Assembly (NCBI GenBank): GCA_944390945.1
Contig: CALXRV010000054.1
Span: 1-64,000, forward strand
Origin: an uncultured Clostridia bacterium
GTDB taxonomy: Bacteria > Bacillota > Dehalobacteriia > UBA4068
Direction of reading: 5' to 3'
Length of the DNA: 64,000 bases
Shown here: piece after piece, positions 25,543 through 34,590 of the stretch
Position numbering within the stretch: position 1 is the first letter of the stretch
Layout of the letters: each line of letters starts with the position of its first letter
Notes under the pieces: model-generated
What the model saw: the letters and a program-made list of their open reading frames with translations, nothing else
What the model was told of the DNA's origin: nothing
Database searches by the model: none
Made by a program: the position numbers and the translations under genes

Positions 25543-26646
25543 TCAGCCGTGCTTTTCACTCTGCGCAATCAGATCATAGGCGATCTGTACGATCTTTTGC
25601 GCTGCATCCCGATGCGCAAGCGAGAAGGCCGCACGCCGCATCTGTGTTAAACGCAGCGGATTTTCCTTCAATTTCAAAACCGCATCCGCCAGCGAAGCGC
25701 CATCCAACGCCTGGTCTTCAATCATCAGCGCCGCTTCATGGGCAACAAAGGCCTGCGCATTATAACGCTGATGATCGTTTGCCGCATAGGGATACGGCAC
25801 GAGCAGGGTTGGCAGACCGATGCAGGCTGCCTCTGCTAAAAAAGAGGCGCCGCTACGGGCAACGGCAAGATCTGCCAGTGCCAGCGCATGCTGCATCGCA
25901 TCCAGATAAGGGAACAACAGCAGGTTCTCATGCTGCGGCAGGCGTTGCCGTACGGCAAAAGCATGCTGTACGCCGCAGATCAGAATGACGCGAACACCTG
26001 CTGCCAATAGCCGCGGGCAGGCAGCCAAGGCGGCTTCGTTCAATGTCGCAGCCCCCTGCGAGCCGCCGGTGATCAACAAGGTAAACCGCCCCTGCTCAGA
26101 AGAGGGAATCTGGAAATAGGCCCAGGCGTCCTCGCGGCTAGCGCTAAGGATAGCTGGTCGTACTGGCAGTCCTGTCGTATGCAGCCGCTCTGGATGCGGA
26201 AAGTATTGGCCAGCCTCCGCAAAAGTCAGGCATACCGCCTGCGCCTGTCGCGCCAGACGGCGATTAGCCAGACCGGGAAAGGCATTCTGTTCATGCAATA
26301 GGGTCGGCAGGTGCAGCCCCTGCGCAGCTTTCACCACCGGCGCTTCCGCAAAACCGCCGGTTCCGATCACCAGATCCGGCCTTTCGACGCGGAGGATGCG
26401 TTGTGCCCGCCGCATACCACGAAAATTATGCGCCAGCTCCAGAATAACGCGTGGCGATTTGCGATGCAGACCGCATGCCTCTACTCCCTGAAAAGGAAAA
26501 CCGGCATTGGCAGCCAGCTTCTGCTCCAGGGAGTCCTGCGCGCCCATATAAAGGATCTCCACGCCATCACGGCGCAGCGCTTCGGCGATCGCCAGCGCCG
26601 GATAGATATGTCCGCCCGTGCCTCCGCCGCATACGACTGCTTTCAT
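25543..26646 (-). CDS. murG: UDP-GlcNAc:undecaprenyl-pyrophosphoryl-MurNAc-pentapeptide transferase
   Basis: A 367-residue GT28 glycosyltransferase that converts lipid I to lipid II at the inner face of the membrane. It starts MKAVVCGGGTGGHIYPALAI, the donor-site Gly loop, and has TGGFAEAPVVKAA, LLHEQNAFPGLANR and LLITGGSQGAATLNEA. The C-terminal half carries DLAVARSGASFLAEA and LLVPYPYAANDHQRYNA. CAGGAGG precedes the start. It has its own promoter in the gap after ftsW, so murG-murC-murB may be expressed partly apart from the upstream genes. Confidence 0.97.
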   Translation of the reverse strand: MKAVVCGGGTGGHIYPALAIAEALRRDGVEILYMGAQDSLEQKLAANAGFPFQGVEACGLHRKSPRVILELAHNFRGMRRAQRILRVERPDLVIGTGGFAEAPVVKAAQGLHLPTLLHEQNAFPGLANRRLARQAQAVCLTFAEAGQYFPHPERLHTTGLPVRPAILSASREDAWAYFQIPSSEQGRFTLLITGGSQGAATLNEAALAACPRLLAAGVRVILICGVQHAFAVRQRLPQHENLLLFPYLDAMQHALALADLAVARSGASFLAEAACIGLPTLLVPYPYAANDHQRYNAQAFVAHEAALMIEDQALDGASLADAVLKLKENPLRLTQMRRAAFSLAHRDAAQKIVQIAYDLIAQSEKHG

Positions 26647-26681
26647 GCCCAGCCTCCTGCGAAATTTACAGATACCCTACT

Positions 26682-26709
26682 ATTATACATGAAACCGCCA
26701 GATATTCAA
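26682..26709 (-). promoter_or_regulatory. Internal promoter upstream of murG
   Basis: Minus strand TTGAAT (26709-26704), 16-base spacer, perfect TATAAT (26687-26682), about 36 bases before the murG ATG. It lies right after the ftsW hairpin. Confidence 0.65.
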
Positions 26710-26732
26710 GGCCTGTTTCTCCGAAACAGGCC
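26710..26732 (-). terminator. Hairpin after ftsW, possible attenuator
   Basis: GGCCTGTTTC (26710-26719) and GAAACAGGCC (26723-26732) form a perfect 10-bp stem with a 3-base loop. Only TT follows before the -35 box of the murG promoter, so termination is likely partial. Confidence 0.5.
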
Positions 26733-26755
26733 CTGTTGCTGCAGATGCAGATCAC

Positions 26756-27877
26756 TCATGTATCGATATGTCGGGAAATATTTAGCAGAATGCCGATCAT
26801 CGTCATACTGACAACCAGCGAAGTCCCACCATAGCTGACAAAAGGCAGGGTAACGCCAGTCACCGGCAGCAACCCGGTGCAAACACCCAAGTTAAGCATG
26901 CTTTGTATACCGAGCGAGCTAACCATACCGATCGCCAGCAACGAAGTATAGGTATTAGGGGCTTTTACCGCAATCATGATTCCGCGCCAGAGGATAAAGA
27001 CGATCAGCAACAACACAAACAGAGCGCCGATAAAGCCCATCTCCTCGCAGAGCACAGAAAAAATGAAATCCGTGTGCCGCTCCGGCAAATAATACCATTT
27101 ACTGCCACCGCTGCCCAAACCAACGCCAGTCAAACCACCGGAACCAATCGCCATCAGGGACTGCGTTGTCTGCCAGCCGTCTCCCTGCGCATATGCCCAA
27201 GGATCCAGCCATGCAAAAATCCGCTCCATACGCCAGGGCTGCAAGGCAATCGCACCGGTGACACCAGCCGCACCGATGCCGATCAACACGGCAAAATGCG
27301 AAACGCGGCATCCTGCACAAAACAGCATCACACAACTTGCTGCAGCAACGACAAAGGCAACGGAAAGGGAGTTCTGGGCATAGATGAGCACAGCCGTCAG
27401 CGCGATCAAGGCCATGCAGGGCAAAAAACCGCGTTTCAGATCCGTGACCAGCGTCAGATGGCCGGAAAGCCATTTGGCCAGCGCCATAGGCAGCGCAATC
27501 TTCGCCAGCTCTGAAGGCTGGAAATTCATCCCGAACAGCTCCAGCCACCGCGATGCCCCACCAGCCTCCTCCGCAGCACCAAGCTTGATTGCAGCAGCCA
27601 GGAATACCAGCAATGCCAACTCAACCAGATAAGCGGTATAGCTTAACTTGCGGTAAAGATAAACATTCACTTTATAGGCAATCGCCATCAGCACCAGCCC
27701 AACCGCTGCATTGGAAAGCTGCGCTTTCAAAAAATAATAGGCGTCGTCATAAGGATCATACTGCGCAAAATACTGGCTGGAAGAAAAGACCATGATGATG
27801 CCAATGGCGATCAGCAGCAGTACCGCCAACAGCAACCACCAGTCCGGACTGGACTTTCGCCTCCTTACTTGTGCCAT
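26756..27877 (-). CDS. ftsW: Lipid II polymerase FtsW (SEDS glycosyltransferase)
   Basis: A 373-residue SEDS protein with about 10 TM segments that polymerises peptidoglycan with a class B PBP at the septum. Visible hallmarks: MVFSSSQYFAQY near the first TM, GMNFQPSELAKIALPMALAK, ERHTDFIFSVLCEEMGFIGA and LPFVSYGGTSLVVSM at the C-terminal end. AGGAGGG precedes the ATG. It is between murD and murG as in most dcw clusters, which favours FtsW over RodA or SpoVE, though SpoVE occupies the same place in Bacillus. Confidence 0.93.
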   Translation of the reverse strand: MAQVRRRKSSPDWWLLLAVLLLIAIGIIMVFSSSQYFAQYDPYDDAYYFLKAQLSNAAVGLVLMAIAYKVNVYLYRKLSYTAYLVELALLVFLAAAIKLGAAEEAGGASRWLELFGMNFQPSELAKIALPMALAKWLSGHLTLVTDLKRGFLPCMALIALTAVLIYAQNSLSVAFVVAAASCVMLFCAGCRVSHFAVLIGIGAAGVTGAIALQPWRMERIFAWLDPWAYAQGDGWQTTQSLMAIGSGGLTGVGLGSGGSKWYYLPERHTDFIFSVLCEEMGFIGALFVLLLIVFILWRGIMIAVKAPNTYTSLLAIGMVSSLGIQSMLNLGVCTGLLPVTGVTLPFVSYGGTSLVVSMTMIGILLNISRHIDT

Positions 27878-27900
27878 CTTTCCCTCCTGCCCGATCGCGT

Positions 27901-29244
27901 TTAACCGCGAATCAATTCCTTGAACAAACGCCCGCGCTGTTCAAAATTATCAAACTCATCCCAACTGGCACAGGCAGGGGAAAAGAGCACCACATCTCCG
28001 GCTTCTGCCGCCAGCTCTGCCCGTGTTACCGCATCCCGGAAATTATCCGCGATCTCATAATCCCGATATCCGGCAGCATCTGCCGCTGCCTTGATCAACG
28101 GCAGACTTTCCCCGTAGATGATCAGACGCTTCACCTTTTCCTGGATCAAACCAAAAAGCGGTGAGAAATCGCTGCCTTTGTTATATCCGCCCAGCATCAA
28201 TACGATCGGTCCATCATAAGCAGACAAAGCCTGATAGGTGCTGGCGGGATTCGTCCCTTTGGAATCGTTGATATATGTCACACCACGGCGTTCACAGACG
28301 AATTCCAGACGATGCTCCACCCCGGGGAATTCAGCCAACGCCTCACCAATCAACGCATACGGCACGCCTACGCTCTGTGCAGCCAGCGCTGCTGCCATCG
28401 CATTTTGCATATTATGCCGTCCTTTGATATATATGCTGCTTTTCGGGAAGCTATGCACCTGTTTTCCCTTCGACATCACGCAAATTTCCAGCCCGTCGAA
28501 ATACATCCCATCTTCCAGCGGCTGTAATAGGCTGAAAAAACGAGGCTGGGCGGCGCATCTGCCGGCAATCGCTTTCACCGCGGCATCGTCGTCATTAAGG
28601 ATAGCAAAATCCGACGCATCCATCCTGGCAAACAGCTTTTCCTTAGCCGCGGCATACGTCGCCATATCACCATGCCGGTCAAGATGATCCGGCGTCAAAT
28701 TAAGGTGCACACCAACATGCGGCTTAAATTCGCTGCAGCTTTCCAGCTGAAAGCTGGAAACCTCTGCCACGATATAATCGCCGTTGTATTCCTCCACGCT
28801 GGAGACCAGCGGCGTGCCAATATTGCCACCAACCAGCACGGAAAGCCCGGCATGCTGCAGGATATAGCCCAGCAATGCGGTGGTCGTCGTTTTACCGTTC
28901 GTGCCGGTCACCGCCAGAATCGGTGTTTTGGCAAAGCGATAGGCCAACTCCATTTCGCCGATCACTTCCACGCCGGCCGCACGGCTCATGGTCAACAGGG
29001 GGATCATTGGCGGCACGCCCGGGCTGACGATAACAAGATCCCAAGTGATGCGTTCCGGCAGCTGGTTGACCAGCATCAGCTTTACGCCCATATCCTCCAG
29101 CAGCCACAGATCATGGCTTAGCTTTTCCCGCGGTTTGCTATCCGAAAGGATCACCTTTGCCCCATGCGCGAGCAAAAAGCGGCTCGCATCCATTCCGCTA
29201 CGGCCAGCGCCTACGACCAATACCGTTTTTCCCTGCAATTGCAT
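27901..29244 (-). CDS. murD: UDP-N-acetylmuramoylalanine-D-glutamate ligase
   Basis: A 447-residue Mur ligase that adds D-Glu to UDP-MurNAc-L-Ala. It has the N-terminal fold VLVVGAGRSGMDASRFL, the ATP loop VTGTNGKTTTTALLGY, NLTPDHLDRH in the centre and YINDSKGTNPASTYQAL and LMLGGYNKGSDFSPLF in the C-terminal domain. AAAGGAGG lies before ATG 29244. It uses the D-Glu supplied by MurI, encoded at 56.8 kb, and lies between mraY and ftsW. Confidence 0.97.
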   Translation of the reverse strand: MQLQGKTVLVVGAGRSGMDASRFLLAHGAKVILSDSKPREKLSHDLWLLEDMGVKLMLVNQLPERITWDLVIVSPGVPPMIPLLTMSRAAGVEVIGEMELAYRFAKTPILAVTGTNGKTTTTALLGYILQHAGLSVLVGGNIGTPLVSSVEEYNGDYIVAEVSSFQLESCSEFKPHVGVHLNLTPDHLDRHGDMATYAAAKEKLFARMDASDFAILNDDDAAVKAIAGRCAAQPRFFSLLQPLEDGMYFDGLEICVMSKGKQVHSFPKSSIYIKGRHNMQNAMAAALAAQSVGVPYALIGEALAEFPGVEHRLEFVCERRGVTYINDSKGTNPASTYQALSAYDGPIVLMLGGYNKGSDFSPLFGLIQEKVKRLIIYGESLPLIKAAADAAGYRDYEIADNFRDAVTRAELAAEAGDVVLFSPACASWDEFDNFEQRGRLFKELIRG

Positions 29245-29290
29245 TCGCTGTCCTCCTTTTCCGTCAGAATCCTCTTCAGTCAGGTCAACA

Positions 29291-30304
29291 CTAAAGCAAC
29301 GCGCTGGCGATCAGCGTCACAAAAACAAAACCAGCAGAAGCCAGTACGAACATTGCCGTAACCTTTGTTTCTGGCCAGCCCTTCAACTCAAAATGATGAT
29401 GCAGCGGCGACATCAGAAAAATTCGTTTACCAGTAAGCTGAAAACTGGCAACCTGCAACATCACAGAAAGCGCCTCCAGCAAATAGACGAGCCCAAAGCC
29501 GATCAAGCCCAGTTCCAACCGCATCACCAGCATAAAGCCGACCACTGCCCCGCCCAAAGCCATGGAGCCGGTATCGCCCATAAAAACGCGCGCTGGGTAA
29601 TGATTATAAAACAGAAAACCCAGGCAGCAGCCAGCCATCGCCGCAGCCAGTAAAGCGATGTCTTCGCTGATGCCAAACATACCACGCAAAACCAGCGCCG
29701 ACAGCATAAAACCTACCATCACCGGAAAACTGACACCAGAAGCCAGGCCATCCAGACCATCAGTCAAATTTACCGCATTGACCATACCAACCACAAAAAT
29801 CGCAACCAATGGATAGTATCCCCAGCCAAGATCAAACCATGGCTCCAGCTGTCCGGCAAACAGCGCGGAAGGCAGATAAATCGCCGTACCACGTTCCGTC
29901 AGAACCGCATTGCCCGCCAACAGCAAAGCAACGGTTAGGAACTGGCCGAGCAATTTTTGCTTACCGGTTAGGCCGAGATTGCGGTGCAGGATCACCTTAT
30001 ACATGTCATCCAAAAAGCCGATCAGACCAAAGGCAAGAAAAGAAAACAGCCATATCCAACGCGGCGGTTCATTGCTAAAGCGGCAGAAAAAGAGGATGAG
30101 CATGGCAAGGATAAAAATCAGCCCGCCCATGGTCGGCGTACCGGCCTTAGATAGATGGCGTTCCGGCCCCTCGGCACGAATGGTTTGTCCCACATGCAGA
30201 CGCCGCAAAAGTGGCAACATGAAACGCCCGATCAATATGGTCAACAGTGCGCCGGCAACCAGCCAGACAAGCACGCGTAATATCACCTGTGCATCCACGA
30301 TCAT
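29291..30304 (-). CDS. mraY: Phospho-MurNAc-pentapeptide transferase
   Basis: A 337-residue membrane enzyme with about 10 TM segments that forms lipid I on undecaprenyl phosphate. It has GTPTMGGLIFI, FLDDMYKV with the catalytic Asp pair, NAVNLTDGLDGLASG, the FMGDTGSMALGG loop and the PLHHHFELKGWPE motif near the C-terminus. AGAGGATC precedes ATG 30304. It follows murE by 17 bases; murF, normally between them, is missing. Confidence 0.97.
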   Translation of the reverse strand: MIVDAQVILRVLVWLVAGALLTILIGRFMLPLLRRLHVGQTIRAEGPERHLSKAGTPTMGGLIFILAMLILFFCRFSNEPPRWIWLFSFLAFGLIGFLDDMYKVILHRNLGLTGKQKLLGQFLTVALLLAGNAVLTERGTAIYLPSALFAGQLEPWFDLGWGYYPLVAIFVVGMVNAVNLTDGLDGLASGVSFPVMVGFMLSALVLRGMFGISEDIALLAAAMAGCCLGFLFYNHYPARVFMGDTGSMALGGAVVGFMLVMRLELGLIGFGLVYLLEALSVMLQVASFQLTGKRIFLMSPLHHHFELKGWPETKVTAMFVLASAGFVFVTLIASALL

Positions 30305-30321
30305 TTTCGGATCCTCTCGCT

Positions 30322-31803
30322 CTATTCTTTCCCCAAACGAGCGCGCAATATGTTGCGCGCAATCTCCCTGTCATCAAAATGATGTTTAACGCCACGGATA
30401 ATCTGATAATCCTCATGTCCCTTACCGGCAAGCAGCACAATATCGCCGCTGCTCGCCATGCCGATCGCCAAACGGATCGCCTTCTCGCGGTCAATCTCTA
30501 CCAGATAATTATTCCCCACGCTGCGTATGCCTTCCTCCACCATTTCCAAAATTGTTTGCGGATCTTCATTGCGTGGATTATCTGAAGTCAAAACCGCCAC
30601 ATCCGCATACTGCCCGGCAATCCGCCCCATTAAAGGCCGCTTGCGACTATCGCGGTCCCCGCCACAGCCAAATACGCAAATTACACGGCGCGGTTTGAGC
30701 GCTCTCGCAGCATGGAGCACATTTTCCAGGCCATCCGGCGTATGCGCATAATCCACCACGACAGCAAAATCCTGTCCTTCGTCTACCAGTTCAAACCTGC
30801 CGGCAACCTGCGGCGCCTGTGGCAACCAGCTGAGAATATCCGATATTTCCAACCCTTCAGCCAGTGCCACACAAATTGCTGCCAGCGCATTATAAACATT
30901 AAATTTGCCAATCAATGGGATCTGCGCCGTATAGACCTTGTCCTGGAACTTGAAGGAAAAGCGCATACCGCTAATGGTGGCATTCAAATGCAGCAGCTGC
31001 AGATCAGCCCCTTCGCGCATGCCATAACTCCATTGCCGGGCACGGCATGCCTGGCAAAAGCGTTCGGCATAAGCGTCGTCCAAATTGATTACGCCATAGC
31101 GGTTGTCCCGCTCTGGCGCAAGCATACGAAACAGGGTTTCCTTACTTTGGCAATACGATACCATGTCGCCATGATAATCAAGATGATCCTGCGTCAGATT
31201 GGTAAATACTCCTGCGGCAAAGTTACAGGCACTGACACGCTGCATGGCAAGCGCTTGGGAAGAAGCTTCGATCACCGCATAGCCGCAACCTGCTTCCACC
31301 ATCTGTGAAAGCAGACCAAAAAGCTCCAACGATTCCGGCGTAGTACCCGCGCTGATCTGCTCCGGCAGCATCTTGTCCCCTGCCATAGCCCCAACTGTAC
31401 CCAACACGCCGCTTTTCCGTCCAGCCTTTTCCAGCAAAAATTTAATCAAATGTGTCGTCGTCGTTTTGCCGTTTGTGCCGGTCACACCGATCAGACGCAG
31501 CTGCCGGTCCGGATAACCATACCACGCGGCGGCGGCAAAAGCCAGCGCCCGCCGACTATCCGCCGTAACGATCAGCGGTACCGGCAAAGGCAGCCTGCGC
31601 TCTGCAATCACTGCACAGGCCCCATTTGCGACTGCCTGCGGAATAAAGTCATGCCCATCCACCTGCAGACCGGGAATGGCAACAAAAAGATACCCTTCCT
31701 TTACCTGCCGGGAATCATAGGCAATGCCCAAAATTTCCCTTTCCGCATCGCCGGATAAAACAATATCTCCCGGCAACGCGGCGATGATATCTTTCAGCAG
31801 CAT
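30322..31803 (-). CDS. murE: UDP-MurNAc-L-Ala-D-Glu:meso-diaminopimelate ligase
   Basis: A 493-residue Mur ligase for the third residue of the stem peptide. ATP loop GVTGTNGKTTTTHLIKFL, carbamylated-Lys region with NLTQDHLDYHGDM, VVVDYAHTPDGLENVL and the specificity loop TSDNPRNEDP. DNPR recognises meso-diaminopimelate, so the peptidoglycan is the meso-DAP type. ATG 31803 is chosen since GGGGGAG lies 7 bases before it; a TTG two codons upstream is too close. It lies between the PASTA PBP and mraY. Confidence 0.97.
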   Translation of the reverse strand: MLLKDIIAALPGDIVLSGDAEREILGIAYDSRQVKEGYLFVAIPGLQVDGHDFIPQAVANGACAVIAERRLPLPVPLIVTADSRRALAFAAAAWYGYPDRQLRLIGVTGTNGKTTTTHLIKFLLEKAGRKSGVLGTVGAMAGDKMLPEQISAGTTPESLELFGLLSQMVEAGCGYAVIEASSQALAMQRVSACNFAAGVFTNLTQDHLDYHGDMVSYCQSKETLFRMLAPERDNRYGVINLDDAYAERFCQACRARQWSYGMREGADLQLLHLNATISGMRFSFKFQDKVYTAQIPLIGKFNVYNALAAICVALAEGLEISDILSWLPQAPQVAGRFELVDEGQDFAVVVDYAHTPDGLENVLHAARALKPRRVICVFGCGGDRDSRKRPLMGRIAGQYADVAVLTSDNPRNEDPQTILEMVEEGIRSVGNNYLVEIDREKAIRLAIGMASSGDIVLLAGKGHEDYQIIRGVKHHFDDREIARNILRARLGKE

Positions 31804-31836
31804 CCGCAATCTCCCCCTTCTGTTGGCATGTGGCGA

Positions 31837-34005
31837 TCAGTCCACGCCCTGGATCACCTGCGACTCTTCCTGGAACTGTACAGTGATGATCGCGCCGGAC
31901 TCAACAACAGAGCCTGCCGCCGGCGACTGCGAATAGGCGATCCCACTACCCTGCGGAGACATCGAAAGTCCCATCGCAGAAAGCAGATTTGCTGCTTCTG
32001 CAAACCGTTTTCCGGTCAGACGCGGTACGGTAACATAAGTAATCCCCGCATCGTTCGTGGTAACTCCGCCGGTATAGAGCTGTACCGTGCTGCCGCTTTC
32101 CACAAAGGTCAGGCTGGATGGCACCTGCGAGGTAACCAGCTGGCCATCCCCCTCCAGAGATACTTCCAGTCCAACCGATTCCAGCATGGCAACAGCGCTT
32201 TCCAGATCCAGATTGACCACATTCGGCACCTGCACCTGGATACTTTCCGTATCATCCGCTTCAATGCCATCATCCGCGTCTGCACTGGGCGCAATGCCGA
32301 GATAACGCAGCGTATCGGATACAACGGCCTTAAATACCGGCGCCGCGACCTGGGAACCATAATATACGCCGCTCGGCTCATCCACCACAACCAGGCAAAC
32401 CAGTTCCGGGTCCTCAATGGGGACCATGCCAATAAACGATGCAACATATTTGCCATCTGCATAGCCGCCTGCTTCCGGCTTTTGCGCCGTACCGGTTTTG
32501 CCGCCGATGGTATAGCCCTCGATTGCCGCGTTTGCGCCGCCGCCGTCTGTCACCACATTGACCAGCAAAGCGCGCAGACGGGCAGCCGTGTCTTCGCTGA
32601 TCACCTGCCGTACGACCACCGGCTCCTGCTCATAGATTACCGTCTGATCTTCGCTATCCATTACTTTGGAAACAATCTGCGGCTGCATCAGATAACCGCC
32701 GTTCGCTACTGCGCAGGCAGCAGTGATCATCTGCAATGGCGTCACAGAAATCCCCTGCCCGATAGCAGTCGTTGCCATTTCTACAGGTCCGCGCGCCGAT
32801 TCGCTCTGCAACAGGCCTGTCGCTTCGCCATTCAATGCGATTCCGGTTGTCTGGCCAAATCCAAACGCTTCGATATATTTATAAAAGAGTCCGCTTTCCT
32901 TTGCTTCAATGCTCTGTTCAATCGCGACAAAAGCCGGATTGCAGGAGTTGCCTACCGCCTCAGCCAGAGTCTGAGAACCATGCGCTACCGAAGCCCAGCA
33001 ATGAATCTGCGCATCTGCCACCGAAATGTAGCCAGGGTCATAAAAGGTGCTGCTTTCATCGATCGTCCCCTCTTCCAGGGCAACAGCGGCGGTAATGATT
33101 TTAAACGTAGAACCAGGCTCATAGGCATCGCTGACCAAGAAATTACGCCAGGTGGAAGAATCATAAGCCTGGTAATCATTTGGATCAAAAGGATCCGTAC
33201 AGGCCATAGCCAGGATCTCGCATGTATCCGGCCGCATGATGATGATGCCCGCCTGCTTGGGTGGCGTTTCACTTTCCATCAGGGCCAGCAGCTCGCGTTC
33301 ACAGAAATACTGGATGTTTTCATCGATCGTCAGGTAAACATTATTTCCGTCTTCCGGCGGAATATAGGTCTCTTCCTCCTGCGGCAGCGGACGCTCCTCG
33401 CCATCGTATTTGCCAACGATGCTGCCATCCGTACCCTGCAGCCAGTTTTCCAGGGATAATTCAACGCCTTCCAACCCCTGATTATCTACGCCGGCGAACC
33501 CCAGCACATGCGCAGCCAGGGTCGTGCGCGGATAAAAACGCTGCGTTTCTTCTACCACCGTAATGCCAGGCAGATTCTCAAACTGAATCATCTCCGCCAC
33601 TTCAAAATCCACTTTACGCTCGATCCAGACAAAACTGCTATCCGAAGTGATCTTCTCGTAAATATCCACCTCGTCCCCGCCGAGCAGTTCTGCAAGTACA
33701 CGAGCAGTTTCAGATGCAGGCTGATTGTTCTCCTTTTCCGCCTCTTTCACCACAGCAGGACGCGCTGCAATCGAATCTGCCGTAATGCTGATTGCCAGCT
33801 TGTTCCCATTGACATCATAAATCGTGCCGCGTGCTGCAGAAACCGTCTGCTGGCGCGTGCGCGTTTCTTCTGCCCGCTGTTGCAGGGTATTGCCCTGAAT
33901 GAATTGCAAAATGAACAACTTAACCACAATAGCGGCGAAAAACAGCAGGATCAACGCGAGGATGACCGCCATTTTACGCCGCATGTTAATCTTGGGTGCC
34001 GCCAT
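31837..34005 (-). CDS. ftsI: Class B penicillin-binding protein with two PASTA domains (FtsI/SpoVD type)
   Basis: A 722-residue division transpeptidase. N-terminal TM (about residues 11-35), dimerisation domain, transpeptidase motifs STFK (299-302), SCN (354-356) and KTGTAQ (503-508), then two PASTA domains (about 594-650 and 657-715) with VPNVVNLDLESAV and VPRLTGKRFAEA. Two C-terminal PASTA domains in a dcw-encoded PBP occur in both Bacillus PBP2b-like and SpoVD proteins; with a single gene here it probably serves vegetative division with FtsW. It lies between ftsL and murE. Confidence 0.93.
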   Translation of the reverse strand: MAAPKINMRRKMAVILALILLFFAAIVVKLFILQFIQGNTLQQRAEETRTRQQTVSAARGTIYDVNGNKLAISITADSIAARPAVVKEAEKENNQPASETARVLAELLGGDEVDIYEKITSDSSFVWIERKVDFEVAEMIQFENLPGITVVEETQRFYPRTTLAAHVLGFAGVDNQGLEGVELSLENWLQGTDGSIVGKYDGEERPLPQEEETYIPPEDGNNVYLTIDENIQYFCERELLALMESETPPKQAGIIIMRPDTCEILAMACTDPFDPNDYQAYDSSTWRNFLVSDAYEPGSTFKIITAAVALEEGTIDESSTFYDPGYISVADAQIHCWASVAHGSQTLAEAVGNSCNPAFVAIEQSIEAKESGLFYKYIEAFGFGQTTGIALNGEATGLLQSESARGPVEMATTAIGQGISVTPLQMITAACAVANGGYLMQPQIVSKVMDSEDQTVIYEQEPVVVRQVISEDTAARLRALLVNVVTDGGGANAAIEGYTIGGKTGTAQKPEAGGYADGKYVASFIGMVPIEDPELVCLVVVDEPSGVYYGSQVAAPVFKAVVSDTLRYLGIAPSADADDGIEADDTESIQVQVPNVVNLDLESAVAMLESVGLEVSLEGDGQLVTSQVPSSLTFVESGSTVQLYTGGVTTNDAGITYVTVPRLTGKRFAEAANLLSAMGLSMSPQGSGIAYSQSPAAGSVVESGAIITVQFQEESQVIQGVD

Positions 34006-34043
34006 ATATGTTGATCCGCCTTTCCGGGGCCGCCGCCCCTAGA

Positions 34044-34559
34044 TCAATCCGCTGCGAGCGCCGTATTGCCAAAGAAATTGCGGAACGATTCGCCCAGCGC
34101 CTGCCAGAATACATTCTCCTCTTCTTCCGGCGCAGCTTCTTCCGGCAAACTCTCCTCTCCGGCGCCTGCCAACACCAATGAGCTGCCTTCATCCAGAAAA
34201 TAGAAATCGTTCACGCCGGGATAGACCATGCCCAGATTTTCCTTGGCATATGTCTCAATCCGCGCCAGCGAAGCTTTTTCCCCAATCGTCAAATCTGCAA
34301 TCGCCGTCTGATTCTGAGTTTCTGCAATCTGCTCTTTTAATGCATTGATCTCGCCGCCAGCTGTGGTAATCTTTGCCTCGGCGAACGTTAAACTAAGCAG
34401 ATAAACGAGCACGGCTGCCACCGTCAGCGCCAGCTTTACCGCATCGCTGCGCCGCGCGTCCGCACGGGCGCGCGCCGCTGTACCATCCAACACCCGCAGC
34501 TTACGCAGCTCATATGACTGCGCTTCTTCGTGGACGAACGCTCTCTCCGTCATCGCCAT
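34044..34559 (-). CDS. ftsL: Cell division protein FtsL
   Basis: A 171-residue bitopic protein. A basic cytoplasmic part (KLRVLDGTAARARADARR) precedes one TM segment (about residues 42-60) and a short coiled coil (INALKEQIAETQNQ), ending in the family element YAKENLGMVYP. A further 50 acidic residues follow, longer than usual for FtsL. Sequence conservation in this family is low; position between rsmH and the PBP supports the call. AGGAGG lies 11 bases before ATG 34559, while ATG 34553 is also possible. It would assemble with FtsQ and a FtsB/DivIC partner. Confidence 0.85.
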   Translation of the reverse strand: MAMTERAFVHEEAQSYELRKLRVLDGTAARARADARRSDAVKLALTVAAVLVYLLSLTFAEAKITTAGGEINALKEQIAETQNQTAIADLTIGEKASLARIETYAKENLGMVYPGVNDFYFLDEGSSLVLAGAGEESLPEEAAPEEEENVFWQALGESFRNFFGNTALAAD

Positions 34560-34590
34560 TTTATGCTCATCCTCCTGCTCATAGAACTCT

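Noticed and set aside
31828-33459. 543-residue plus-strand frame opposite the PASTA PBP
   Set aside because: Antisense shadow; the PBP on the minus strand has all catalytic motifs.
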